From positions 992,001-1,056,000 of the forward strand of contig NZ_JACHIP010000001.1 in NCBI RefSeq assembly GCF_014203275.1: a DNA stretch of 64,000 nucleotides, written 5' to 3'. Each line of letters begins with the position of its first letter. The stretch's first letter is position 1. The position numbers were made by a program, and so were the translations under genes. The notes below the pieces were generated by a model, which did not search any database, had not been told where the DNA came from, and saw only the letters and a program-made list of their open reading frames with translations. Shown in pieces: positions 54,086-62,564 of this stretch. Source of the stretch: Granulicella aggregans (lineage in GTDB: Bacteria > Acidobacteriota > Terriglobia > Terriglobales > Acidobacteriaceae).

Positions 54086-54092
54086 CTGTCAA
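54064..54092 (-). promoter_or_regulatory. Promoter of marR
   Basis: TTGACA on the minus strand (54092-54087), a 17-bp spacer, and CATAGT (54069-54064) as -10. Transcription would start within a few bases of the marR ATG at 54056. Confidence 0.5.
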
Positions 54093-54126
54093 GCCGCCAC
54101 CTTGCGCCGCTCCTCGGAGACTTCCT

Positions 54127-56586
54127 ATGTCTTTCCTTCGCGACCTTAAAATTGCCGTCCGCTCGCTCGCCCGCGTTCCCGCTTTGTGGATCACCGTCGC
54201 CCTGACCCTCGCCCTAGGGATTGGTGCCAACGCTGCGATCTTTTCCGTCGTCCGCGCGGTTCTACTGAGTCCGCTCGCAAACCGGGACGAGGCGCGTCTC
54301 CTTTATCTTCGCCAAAGCGCTCCGGGGATAAAGGAGGAGAACTCAACCTTTTCGGTTCCTGAGATCGACGACCTCAATAAAAATCTGGCCACCGTCTCTG
54401 AGATGGGCAGCATCTCCGCGATTCCGTTTACCGTGGTCGGCCTCGGCACTCCCCGTGAAGTGCCTGCCGGGGTGGTCGATGGCCACTATTTCGAAGTCAT
54501 GGGGCTGCGGCCTGTCCTCGGGCGCCTGCTCACCCCTGCCGATGACGGTCCCAACGCTCCTGGCGCCATCGTTCTCACCTATCGCTTCTGGCGCAACTCG
54601 CTCAAGGCCGACCCCGCCGTGCTCGGCAAGAACGTTCGCCTTGAAAGCGGTGACGGCGCCCGTATGGCCACCATCGTCGGCGTCCTCGAGCCGTCCGTCC
54701 CCTATCCGGTCGAGACCGAAATGATTGGCAACGTAGTGACGAGCCCGCATCATCTCTCGGCCACCATGGTCACGGGGCGAACCCACCGCATGACCGAAGT
54801 CTTCGCCCGCCTCGCGCCCGGTTCCACCCTCGACCAGGCCCGCGCCGAGCTTCGCACCCGCTACGCGGGTATCGTTGCGGCCCATCCTGATGTCTACAAG
54901 ACCGAAGACCACTTCCGCATCGATGTCACCCGCATGCACGACCAGATCAACTCACGCGCCAACACCGTTCTCTGGGTACTGTTTGCGGCCTCGGCTCTAC
55001 TGTTCGCGATCGCCTGCTCGAATGTCGCCAACCTCGTTCTCGCCCGCACAGTTCGGCGCGAACCTGAACTCGCCGTCCGCTCCGCCCTGGGTGCCAGCAC
55101 CGCCGTCCTCCGCCGTTCGCTGCTCGCCGAAAGCCTTGTCCTTTGTGGCTCGGGAGTCGCCGCAGCGCTACTGCTTGCGTGGCCCATGGTTCAGATCATC
55201 GGTCGCTACGCGGCACGCTTCTCCGTCCGCGCCCAGGAGATTCAGCTCGACTTCAGCCTCGTTGGCTTCGGCGTTGCCTTATCCCTCGTCGCCGCCATCT
55301 TCCTCGCCTACATTCCGCGACTGCCTGCCAGCAGCGGTTCACTCGCCGGCAGCCTGACCAGCACCCGCAGCACAAGTTCCAGCAGCAACCGTCGCCTCCG
55401 GCTCTTCGCCGTCCTTCAGATCACGGCTTCGTTCCTGCTGCTGACCGGCGCCGCCGTCCTTGTACGCACGCTCTACACGCTTGAGCAGACGCGACCGCCC
55501 TTCGACACCTCTCACGTCCTCGCCATCAATCTCCCGGTCATGAACTTCGGCCGCAGCCCGGCGCAGGTCCGTGACTTCTACCAGGAGGTCCGTCGCCGTG
55601 TCTCCGCCCTTCCCGGCGTCTTGAATGTCGCCACCGGATTCAGCGTGCCCTGGCGTGACGAACGGGGCCTGAGCATTAACTTTACCTTCGCCGCCACCGG
55701 CGCCGCCCGCCCCCACGGCATCGAGGATTGGCGGTCCAGGTTCCGCGTCGTCTCTTCCAACTACTTCGGGACCCTCGGTGTTCCGGTCATCGAGGGTCGC
55801 GACTTCCGCGACTCAGACAAGGAGGGAGCCGAACGCGTTGTCATCATCAGCCAGGCTCTCGCCAAAGAGCTCTTCCCGAACGGCGATGCCCTCAATCGCG
55901 AGCTTCACTGGACCGATCCCGTGATTCAGTTCATCGGACTCTCGCCTGAACCTCGCCGTATCATCGGGGTCGTCGCGGATATAGACGACGAAAATATCAT
56001 CCCAGCACCCGCCATGACCATCTATCAGCCCACCGACCAGGAAGGATGGTACGGTCGCCTTCTAGTGCGGACGCAGGGGGACCCTTACGCCCTTGTCCCC
56101 GCCATCAGCCGCACCATCCATGAGATCTCCGCCGAGGAGCCGGTCGAACTCCCTAGCACCCTTGAAGGCATCCGCGCTGAAGCACTCACCTCAGACAAGC
56201 TCAACGCCATCGTCTTCGGTGGATTCGCCGCAGTCGCTCTGCTGATCTCCGTCGTTGGTGTAGCCGGAGTGCTGGCTTTCTCTGTGAGCGGACGCACCCG
56301 CGAGTTCGGCATCCGTCTGGCGCTTGGGGCGCAGCCCCGCGACATCATGAGCGATGTCTTGCTCCAGGGCCTAACGATTGCTGGCATCGGGCTCGTGGCC
56401 GGCGTCCTCTTTGGAGCAGCCGGCACACGCGGTATCGCGGTCTATGTCGCCGACATCCACATGCCCGGCGTACTCTCATTTTGCGTGTCCGCGATCGTGA
56501 TCCTCACCGCAGCGCTGGTGGCGAGCGCCATCCCGGCAGCCCGAGCCGCGCGCGTCAACGCCGTCGAAGCTCTGAGATCCGAGTGA
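54127..56586 (+). CDS. ABC transporter permease, ADOP type (MarR-linked)
   Basis: 819-residue inner-membrane protein with tandem MacB_PCD-FtsX modules. The opening MSFLRDLKIAVRSLARVPAL and the first helix ending NAAIFSVVRAVLLSPL are family-typical. The first FtsX unit is marked by CSNVANLVLARTVRREPELA and the second by VSGRTREFGIRLALGAQP. The C terminus AARAARVNAVEALRSE matches FtsX-type ends. No ATPase gene is adjacent. It is likely controlled by the divergent MarR, which suggests a role in stress response or efflux, as with other MarR-linked pumps. Codon choice here favours C-ending codons more than in the first ADOP gene. Confidence 0.9.
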   Translation: MSFLRDLKIAVRSLARVPALWITVALTLALGIGANAAIFSVVRAVLLSPLANRDEARLLYLRQSAPGIKEENSTFSVPEIDDLNKNLATVSEMGSISAIPFTVVGLGTPREVPAGVVDGHYFEVMGLRPVLGRLLTPADDGPNAPGAIVLTYRFWRNSLKADPAVLGKNVRLESGDGARMATIVGVLEPSVPYPVETEMIGNVVTSPHHLSATMVTGRTHRMTEVFARLAPGSTLDQARAELRTRYAGIVAAHPDVYKTEDHFRIDVTRMHDQINSRANTVLWVLFAASALLFAIACSNVANLVLARTVRREPELAVRSALGASTAVLRRSLLAESLVLCGSGVAAALLLAWPMVQIIGRYAARFSVRAQEIQLDFSLVGFGVALSLVAAIFLAYIPRLPASSGSLAGSLTSTRSTSSSSNRRLRLFAVLQITASFLLLTGAAVLVRTLYTLEQTRPPFDTSHVLAINLPVMNFGRSPAQVRDFYQEVRRRVSALPGVLNVATGFSVPWRDERGLSINFTFAATGAARPHGIEDWRSRFRVVSSNYFGTLGVPVIEGRDFRDSDKEGAERVVIISQALAKELFPNGDALNRELHWTDPVIQFIGLSPEPRRIIGVVADIDDENIIPAPAMTIYQPTDQEGWYGRLLVRTQGDPYALVPAISRTIHEISAEEPVELPSTLEGIRAEALTSDKLNAIVFGGFAAVALLISVVGVAGVLAFSVSGRTREFGIRLALGAQPRDIMSDVLLQGLTIAGIGLVAGVLFGAAGTRGIAVYVADIHMPGVLSFCVSAIVILTAALVASAIPAARAARVNAVEALRSE

Positions 56587-56624
56587 TTGCCTGACCCAGA
56601 TTGTTTGAGCTGATCAGTGAGCGG

Positions 56625-58622
56625 CTAGCGGGCAGAGCGAAAGGTAAGAATAGCGACAGAGTTCGGCGGGAGTTTTACCACGCAGGTCCGGGCACAGCTC
56701 AATTGCGTATCTGAAGTCTTTAGTCTCTCCGGATTCTCGAAGGTGTTTCGTTCGCCTCGAATTCGTGAGCTGAGGATGGCCAGACTCACGTTCGCTGTGT
56801 GCGGGAAGCCGGAGATGTCGATCGTCGTTGATACCGCTTGTTTGTCATCCGCGTTCGACATCTTGATGAAGAGTTGAGTGGCGTCTGCTGAGCGAGTTGC
56901 TACAGCATCGATGGCTAAAATACCTGGTTGCAAATCCGGCGAAGTGAGCTCCGAGTGCAGGCGATCAGTACCGACATGGTCGGAGTACATCTTCAGCGCA
57001 TAGTACTGTGCCGAGCCGTAGATGCGGTCTCGGCTTGCCTGGATGACGCCACCCACCCATCCATTCAACAGGTCAGAGATGCAATTTGCCGCGACGATGT
57101 CTCCATCGCGTTCGAAGCCGTTCATCATGCGAGAGGCATAGACGGCACCTTCCATAGACTCGATCTCGTCAGCGTCGTAGAAGAGGTTCCATTCATTCAC
57201 GATGAGCTTGATGTTGCGACCTGGTGCATCCTGTGCAATAAGGTCGCCCATGTGCCTGTAGTTTGCTTCGAACTCGCTGGGCCTCGCCATCATGGCCGCA
57301 CGTGGGTTGGGCTGGCTCGCGTTTTGGGCAAGCGATGTGTAATCGTGGACGGCCAGATATTGGATCTCCGGACCGGCTGTCTTCAAGACTGCGGAGTTCC
57401 ATGCATCGCTGTTCTGAAAGATGCCTTCGCCCACGGCAATGAGTTGCAATGTGGGGTCGACGACCCGCATGGCATGAGCATAGCGGACCGCAGCTTGCGC
57501 GTACTGCTCACCTGTGACGTGGCCGCGCACCCAGTCGCCAAAGATCTCGTTGCCCAGCTCCCACTGCTTAACGTTGTACGGTGCAGGATGTCCATTGGCG
57601 GCCCGCATGGCGCCGTACTTCGACGTTGCGGGGCCGTTAACGTATTCGACCCACGCGGCGGCCTCTTCGGGCGTCGCCCCTGCTCCATCGACGTTGACGG
57701 TGATGGAGGGCTCGATGTGAAGACGGGCGCAGAGGGCCAGGTACTCATCGGTACCCAGATCCCCAGGCTCGGGGGCGTTGCTCCATGATTTGTTGATCCA
57801 TGTCGGACGAAGATCACGCGGGCCAATTCCCCACTGCCAGTGATAGTCCTGGGCGACGTTGCCGCCGGGCCACCGCATGAACGAGGGATGAAGACCGCGA
57901 ATCATGGTTTCGGCGTCGTTACGCACCTGCATCGTGGCCGCTCCCGATTCGAGCGAGACCTGATCGAGATACAGCGTGCCTTTACCGCGGAAGAGAATGC
58001 TTAACTTGGCGAAGCGATCTGTCTGTGTAGGCCTGAGCGTAAAACTGTATTTGCGCCAGTCCCCGAATACATTCGATAACTCAGCAGTGGCGTAGGTCAT
58101 TCCGTCGGTCACGTCGGCTTCGAGCGCAACGGTGATGCCGCCTGAGTATGCGTCTTTCGTGGGGAGCTTGATCCAGAGATATCCCTCGTAGGTTTGACCG
58201 GCTTCGATGGAGAGTCGCCCTTGAGATAGGCCTCGGCGTTCGTCAGTGATATCGCCCGGCGCAACAGTAATACGGAGAGAATGCTCCGGCTCATTCGTGG
58301 CCTGGTTGACTTTAGGATAGGCCTCGTCGGTGCTTGGCTGGAAGCGAATTGCGCCGACGATGTCGTTGCGTTCGTCGGGCTCAAGCTGCCAAGCGGCCGG
58401 TAACCCTAGATAGTTCGGGGCTTCCTCGAACGAGCGGTCGTGGATCATCTCCGCGGTCATGCCCCACTTCACGTCTTCCGCCATCATCTCCACAAACGAC
58501 GCATACATCCGCGGGCTGACGTGGTTTTCAACGCGTGACGCATCGACATGAATGGCGGCCGATTGCTGCGCCACAAGGATGTTCGCGAACAAACACAGAG
58601 TTGCGATGCAAAGAGGCTTCAA
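56625..58622 (-). CDS. GH51 alpha-L-arabinofuranosidase
   Basis: 665-residue exported glycosidase removing arabinofuranosyl residues from hemicellulose or arabinan. A signal peptide ends near residue 20. Residues ~90-230 form a CBM4_9-like beta-sandwich, followed by the (beta/alpha)8 domain. The acid/base is E359 in WELGNEIFG and the nucleophile is E477 in LIVNEWN. A beta domain finishes the chain. The TTG start overlaps the esterase stop (TTGA). It is the last gene of a LacI-controlled four-gene operon. Confidence 0.93.
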   Translation of the reverse strand: MKPLCIATLCLFANILVAQQSAAIHVDASRVENHVSPRMYASFVEMMAEDVKWGMTAEMIHDRSFEEAPNYLGLPAAWQLEPDERNDIVGAIRFQPSTDEAYPKVNQATNEPEHSLRITVAPGDITDERRGLSQGRLSIEAGQTYEGYLWIKLPTKDAYSGGITVALEADVTDGMTYATAELSNVFGDWRKYSFTLRPTQTDRFAKLSILFRGKGTLYLDQVSLESGAATMQVRNDAETMIRGLHPSFMRWPGGNVAQDYHWQWGIGPRDLRPTWINKSWSNAPEPGDLGTDEYLALCARLHIEPSITVNVDGAGATPEEAAAWVEYVNGPATSKYGAMRAANGHPAPYNVKQWELGNEIFGDWVRGHVTGEQYAQAAVRYAHAMRVVDPTLQLIAVGEGIFQNSDAWNSAVLKTAGPEIQYLAVHDYTSLAQNASQPNPRAAMMARPSEFEANYRHMGDLIAQDAPGRNIKLIVNEWNLFYDADEIESMEGAVYASRMMNGFERDGDIVAANCISDLLNGWVGGVIQASRDRIYGSAQYYALKMYSDHVGTDRLHSELTSPDLQPGILAIDAVATRSADATQLFIKMSNADDKQAVSTTIDISGFPHTANVSLAILSSRIRGERNTFENPERLKTSDTQLSCARTCVVKLPPNSVAILTFRSAR

Positions 58623-59467
58623 AAGGACTTCTCCTTGTGGCTATGCTTGTCGACGTGGCGTAAGGTATCGGCGACGTGATCTCGCCAGTATGACCACTCA
58701 TGACCGCCTGGATATTCGCCGTATTCGTGAGCGATGTTCTCGTTGCCCAGCATCGTGTGCAGTGCGCGATTGCTTTCAATAAGGGCATCATCCAACCCGC
58801 AATCAAATCGCAGTGGAGGTAAGACGGCGCGATTTCGCATCAGCCAATTCGAAGCGCTTAGGTCTTCGCGAGGGGCGCAGGCGAGATAGTCTTCAAGAGG
58901 CTCTTCGGCAAAGGCGGCCATCCCGTCAATGTCGGGGAACGCGGAGTGCGCGGAGATCGCGCAAAAGCGCTCAGGATATTTGCCGCCTAGCCGTAAAGCT
59001 GCGTAGCCGCCCATTGAGAGTCCGGCGATTCCAATGCTTGCATTGGGTGACAGGCCAGGTGCGGCGAGCCTCGCGATGGCGGGTACCTCTTCTACGATCC
59101 AGCGCTCCACATCTTCTTTGTCGCTCCATGTGAGGTAGCCGCTGCCATCGCGAGCGAGGCCGTCGCTGGGCATCGCAATCACCATCGGTGCAATCTCTTT
59201 TGCTTCCATCATGTGTTGTGCAGTGCGATGAACGCCGCCTTTCAGCGACCATACCCAATGACTTCCATAAACGCCATGCAGGAGGATCAGAAGGGTCGAA
59301 ATGTTGTCCGAGTCTGGCACCCAGAGTGTCACGTCGCCACGACGGCCAAGCGCTCTGCTCTTGACGGTCGCGAAGCGAAGGCCATCTAGCTCGTATGCCG
59401 GATCGGACAGTTCGAGGGTGTGGAACAAATCAGTCAAAAACGAGAACTCCCTTGGCATTGATTCCAT
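58619..59467 (-). CDS. Alpha/beta hydrolase, esterase D / feruloyl-esterase-like
   Basis: 282-residue hydrolase without a signal peptide. The opening strand region LLILLHGVYGSHWVWSLKGG is typical of the putative esterase (PF00756) family. The nucleophile elbow is GLSMGGYAALRL with S151. The acid region is FDCGLDDALIESNR and the catalytic histidine is H256 in YPGGHEWSYW. These features resemble feruloyl/acetyl esterases and S-formylglutathione hydrolases. The start (ATG 59467, or 59458) lies inside the end of the dehydrogenase gene, an overlap of about 38 bp. An ester on an arabinosyl or related substrate would fit the neighbour GH51, by inference. Confidence 0.88.
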   Translation of the reverse strand: MESMPREFSFLTDLFHTLELSDPAYELDGLRFATVKSRALGRRGDVTLWVPDSDNISTLLILLHGVYGSHWVWSLKGGVHRTAQHMMEAKEIAPMVIAMPSDGLARDGSGYLTWSDKEDVERWIVEEVPAIARLAAPGLSPNASIGIAGLSMGGYAALRLGGKYPERFCAISAHSAFPDIDGMAAFAEEPLEDYLACAPREDLSASNWLMRNRAVLPPLRFDCGLDDALIESNRALHTMLGNENIAHEYGEYPGGHEWSYWRDHVADTLRHVDKHSHKEKSF

Positions 59468-60509
59468 CGTGCATGTCCTGGAAGGCCTGCTCGAGCGCGT
59501 CCAGCGGATACTGGCGAGTGACCAACGCATCGAGCGGGAGGCCGTGGTTGAGGTAGAGATCGATAAGAAGAGGAAAGTCGCGTTGAGGGCGGCACGCTCC
59601 GTAGAGCGGATTGATGTAGATCTTGTCCCACTCGAAGAGTTCCATATCGACGGCGACTATCTGCTCGATTCCGCTGACGCCTACGGCAGTTCCAGCGCTG
59701 CGGATCATGCTCAGCGGAGCGGTGCCAAGTTCGGGAACGGCGGTGCATTCGAAAGCGTAGTCCGCGCCGCGACCATTCGTGCGTCGCTTAACCTCTTTCG
59801 CAGCTTCGAGCAGGCCCTTGTCTTCTCGATTGGCGAGCAGCGTTTCGGTGGCTCCGAATTGAGTGGCAAGCTGCAAGCGAGTTGGGTTGACGTCGATTGC
59901 GATGACGCGTGCGGCCCTCGAATGCAATGCGCCGAGAATCGTGCTGAGACCGACTCCTCCACATCCAAGAACTACGACCGTACTGCCCTCCGTAACCTTC
60001 GCCGCGTTTACCGCGGAGCCGAAGCCGGTCATCACGGCACATCCCATGATGGCCGCGACCTCATAGGGCACTGCCTCGGGAAGCTGCAACACAGCGGCCT
60101 GCGGAACGATGGCATGGGTGGCCATGGTGCCGAGCGAAAAGGAGGCGTTGAGGGGCGCATCATCGGAGTGGCGGAAGCGTGCGTCTGGCACGGTGCCTCT
60201 GTCTTCGCAGATGTTCTCTTTGCCACGCTCGCATTGAAAGCAGACACCGCAGGGAATGGCCCAGTTGAGCATGACGCGATCGCCCGGCTTGCAGGTTGTT
60301 ACACCTTCGCCAGTGCTCAGCACCTCGCCCGCACCTTCATGACCAAGGACGATGCGACGTCCCCAGCGAAGCGAGTCCCAGTCGGTGTGGCAGACTCCGC
60401 TGGCTTTGATGGCGATCACAACTTCGCCTCGCTGCGGCTCGCCGAGTCGGATCGTCTCGATAGAAAACGTGCCATCACCGTGACCGATGGCTGCGCGCGA
60501 TTCAATCAT
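59430..60509 (-). CDS. Zinc-dependent alcohol dehydrogenase (class III-like)
   Basis: 359-residue medium-chain dehydrogenase. Catalytic zinc ligands are C40 (GVCHTDWD) and H57 (GHEGAGEV). The structural zinc set is C87, C90, C93 and C101 (IPCGVCFQCERGKENIC). The NAD site is VLGCGGVGLSTILGA. The structural-zinc segment and LNWAIPCG resemble thiol-dependent formaldehyde dehydrogenase-like and mycothiol-linked enzymes more than simple ethanol dehydrogenases. ATGA overlap with the dioxygenase upstream. Confidence 0.9.
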   Translation of the reverse strand: MIESRAAIGHGDGTFSIETIRLGEPQRGEVVIAIKASGVCHTDWDSLRWGRRIVLGHEGAGEVLSTGEGVTTCKPGDRVMLNWAIPCGVCFQCERGKENICEDRGTVPDARFRHSDDAPLNASFSLGTMATHAIVPQAAVLQLPEAVPYEVAAIMGCAVMTGFGSAVNAAKVTEGSTVVVLGCGGVGLSTILGALHSRAARVIAIDVNPTRLQLATQFGATETLLANREDKGLLEAAKEVKRRTNGRGADYAFECTAVPELGTAPLSMIRSAGTAVGVSGIEQIVAVDMELFEWDKIYINPLYGACRPQRDFPLLIDLYLNHGLPLDALVTRQYPLDALEQAFQDMHDGINAKGVLVFD

Positions 60510-61351
60510 GACTTCGTTCTGCTCGAATAGATGATAGGGTTCAACGGAGATGCTAGCACCTCTCCGATTGCGACACCCGGAGCCCAACGCTCAGCGTCCA
60601 TGATGTGGTTCTTGTTCTTTGGCGCGGCCAGGTGGATGTCTTCATCCACGTAGATCATCGTCATCACTTCACGTGGCCGATCTGTGGAGTTCGCTCCAGC
60701 GCGATGAAAGGTCCATCCCGCATGGAAGCTCACGTCGCCGATATCGAACGAGCTTTCCTCCATGCTGAAGCTGTTGAGCGCCTGCTTCAGGGTCATCTCA
60801 CTTTCATCGCTGATCTCAAGATCACGACCGATCTGGAAGCGGTGGCTCTTCTCGCAGAAAGCGAGTGGGCCCATCTCTAGTGGCGTGGATTGCAGCGGTA
60901 TCCACGCGGTGATGGTCTTGTCGCTATCGACAGGCCAGTAATACTGGTCGGCGTGCCACGGTGTGATGCCGCCGCTGGGCTCTTTGTAGAGAGCCTGATC
61001 GTGATAGATACGAACCCCGGTGGCTTCAATGAGTGCCGCCGCGATACGCGCCAGACGCTTGCCGAAGACGAACTCCTTGACCTCCGGAGACTCGGTCCAA
61101 AGGTTCATGATCTGCAGAAAGGCCTTGCCATAGGTAGTGCGCTGATCGAGAGGTGCGGCGTCTGCGGAGAGTTCGGCAACCCGCAAGGAGATCGCCTTGC
61201 GATAGTGCTCCAGCATCTCGGCGTTGAGCACGTTTCGAAGCTTGATATATCCATTCTCTTTGTAAGAAGCAACCTGCTCGGGAGTGACTTCGAAGGTTGC
61301 ATCCAGCTCGGATTGGAAATCTTCGGCAACAGCGGGCGAAGTAGAGTTCAT
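60506..61351 (-). CDS. Phytanoyl-CoA dioxygenase (PhyH) family protein
   Basis: 281-residue Fe(II)/2-oxoglutarate oxygenase, probably cytoplasmic. The iron facial triad is H133-x-D135 in TPWHADQYYW and H216 in WTFHRAGANSTD, with R227 for 2-oxoglutarate. The family hydroxylates or oxidatively demethylates diverse small molecules, and CoA substrates are only one example. It is the first gene of the LacI-linked operon, with its ATG at 61351 about 13 bp below the operator. The end overlaps the dehydrogenase start (ATGA). Confidence 0.88.
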   Translation of the reverse strand: MNSTSPAVAEDFQSELDATFEVTPEQVASYKENGYIKLRNVLNAEMLEHYRKAISLRVAELSADAAPLDQRTTYGKAFLQIMNLWTESPEVKEFVFGKRLARIAAALIEATGVRIYHDQALYKEPSGGITPWHADQYYWPVDSDKTITAWIPLQSTPLEMGPLAFCEKSHRFQIGRDLEISDESEMTLKQALNSFSMEESSFDIGDVSFHAGWTFHRAGANSTDRPREVMTMIYVDEDIHLAAPKNKNHIMDAERWAPGVAIGEVLASPLNPIIYSSRTKS

Positions 61352-61363
61352 AGTCAGCCTCGA

Positions 61364-61381
61364 TGATGAAACGTTTCATCA
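61364..61381. promoter_or_regulatory. LacI-type operator
   Basis: Perfect 18-bp palindrome TGATGAAACGTTTCATCA with the CG centre and GAAACGTTTC core usual for LacI/GalR regulators. It covers the predicted start site of the dioxygenase operon. Confidence 0.9.
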
Positions 61382-61382
61382 A

Positions 61383-61412
61383 AATATCGACCTCCAAGGG
61401 AAGACTTGTCAA
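61383..61412 (-). promoter_or_regulatory. Promoter of the phyH-adh-esterase-GH51 operon
   Basis: Minus-strand TTGACA (61412-61407), an 18-bp spacer and GATATT (61388-61383). The operator begins two bases downstream, an arrangement for repression by LacI. Confidence 0.75.
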
Positions 61413-61445
61413 GCGTCATTTGAATTCGGGATTTACTCTGGAGCT

Positions 61446-62564
61446 ATGAAGGGTGTCGTCCCCACGAAGCAACTCAAAAAGATCGCAGCCCGTAGGCCGG
61501 CGCAGGCAACGGCCAAGAGGCCGAAGATTCAGGACGTGGCAGCGCTTGCGGGCGTGTCCTTGGGGACGGTTTCGGCCGTACTGAACGAAAATGGCCGCAT
61601 CGGCGAGGAGACGAGGCGACGCGTCCAGGAGGCGATCGCGACGCTTGGGTATCGGCCGGATATCTATGCCAGCAACATGGCCCGTCGACAGACCAGGGTG
61701 TTTGGAGTGATCGTTTCCAATCTGCAAAATCCATTTTTTGCTGAGACAGCGCAGGCCATGGAGGATGAGGCTGCAAAGTACGGATATCAGATTTCATTGA
61801 TGGCCACTAACTTTCTGCCGAAGCAGCATCGTGATGCCGTCAAGCAGTTGCTGGGGTCAAGACTCGCCGGCCTTGCTGTCCTTACGTCGGAGCATGATGA
61901 GGTTTCGCGGCGGTTGGTGCTCGCAAGCGGCCTCCCGGCTGTCTTTCTCGACGTAGGTAAGCCAGAAGGAAAGGTTTCCATCCTTCGCGTCGATTCCAAG
62001 GGAGGGATGAGCGCGGCGGTCCAACATCTCATAAGCCTTGGACACCGCGACTTTCTGTTTGTAAAGAACTCGCAAAAGGGCCACGGGACACCCCTGCTCT
62101 CTCACCGGCTTCGAGACCAGGGCTTCGCGGCGGCAATCCGCGCCTGTAAGGTCAAGGGAGTCAAGGCTCATATCGTGGATGTTCATGGGCCGGGAGCGGA
62201 TGCTGGATACAAAGCCATCGAGCTTATGTACGGCACGCATAAATTTACGGCCGTGATCGCAACGACGGACATGGTCGCAATGGGTGTTTACCACGGCCTG
62301 CATTCGAGGGGCGTGCAGATTCCGGAAGATGTTTCCGTTGTAGGTTTCGACAACACCTACTTCAGCCGATTCATGCTGCCGCCGTTGACTTCGGTGGATG
62401 TGCCAAGGATCGAGCTGAGCCAGCTAGTAGTTGCCGCGCTGCTGCAGGATGAACCGGGACGCCTGATCGACCTGGAGACAACACTCGTGATTCGGCTATC
62501 TACACGTGAGCCGGCAACCGTTCAGTCAAAGGCTAAGTTCTCTCGAAACCGACCCTCTACTTAA
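61446..62564 (+). CDS. LacI family transcriptional regulator
   Basis: 372-residue repressor. HTH at about residues 26-50 (KIQDVAALAGVSLGTVSAVL), the hinge RRRVQEAIATLGYRPD, then a periplasmic-binding-protein-like sensor domain (VFGVIVSNLQNPFFAET onward, with VVGFDNTYFSRFMLPPLTSV near the end). An unusual basic N-terminal ~25 residues precede the HTH. GGAG at 61440 sets the ATG at 61446; the frame is open upstream without similarity. It is divergent from the dioxygenase operon, which it probably represses until a sugar-like inducer binds. Its 3' end overlaps the convergent M23 gene by 8 bp. Confidence 0.95.
   Translation: MKGVVPTKQLKKIAARRPAQATAKRPKIQDVAALAGVSLGTVSAVLNENGRIGEETRRRVQEAIATLGYRPDIYASNMARRQTRVFGVIVSNLQNPFFAETAQAMEDEAAKYGYQISLMATNFLPKQHRDAVKQLLGSRLAGLAVLTSEHDEVSRRLVLASGLPAVFLDVGKPEGKVSILRVDSKGGMSAAVQHLISLGHRDFLFVKNSQKGHGTPLLSHRLRDQGFAAAIRACKVKGVKAHIVDVHGPGADAGYKAIELMYGTHKFTAVIATTDMVAMGVYHGLHSRGVQIPEDVSVVGFDNTYFSRFMLPPLTSVDVPRIELSQLVVAALLQDEPGRLIDLETTLVIRLSTREPATVQSKAKFSRNRPST

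Noticed and set aside
56928..57788. 286-codon plus-strand frame opposite GH51
   Set aside because: Shadow of the GH51 catalytic domain; no independent evidence.
59301..60530. 409-codon plus-strand frame opposite the alcohol dehydrogenase
   Set aside because: The minus-strand gene has full zinc and cofactor motifs; the plus frame has none.
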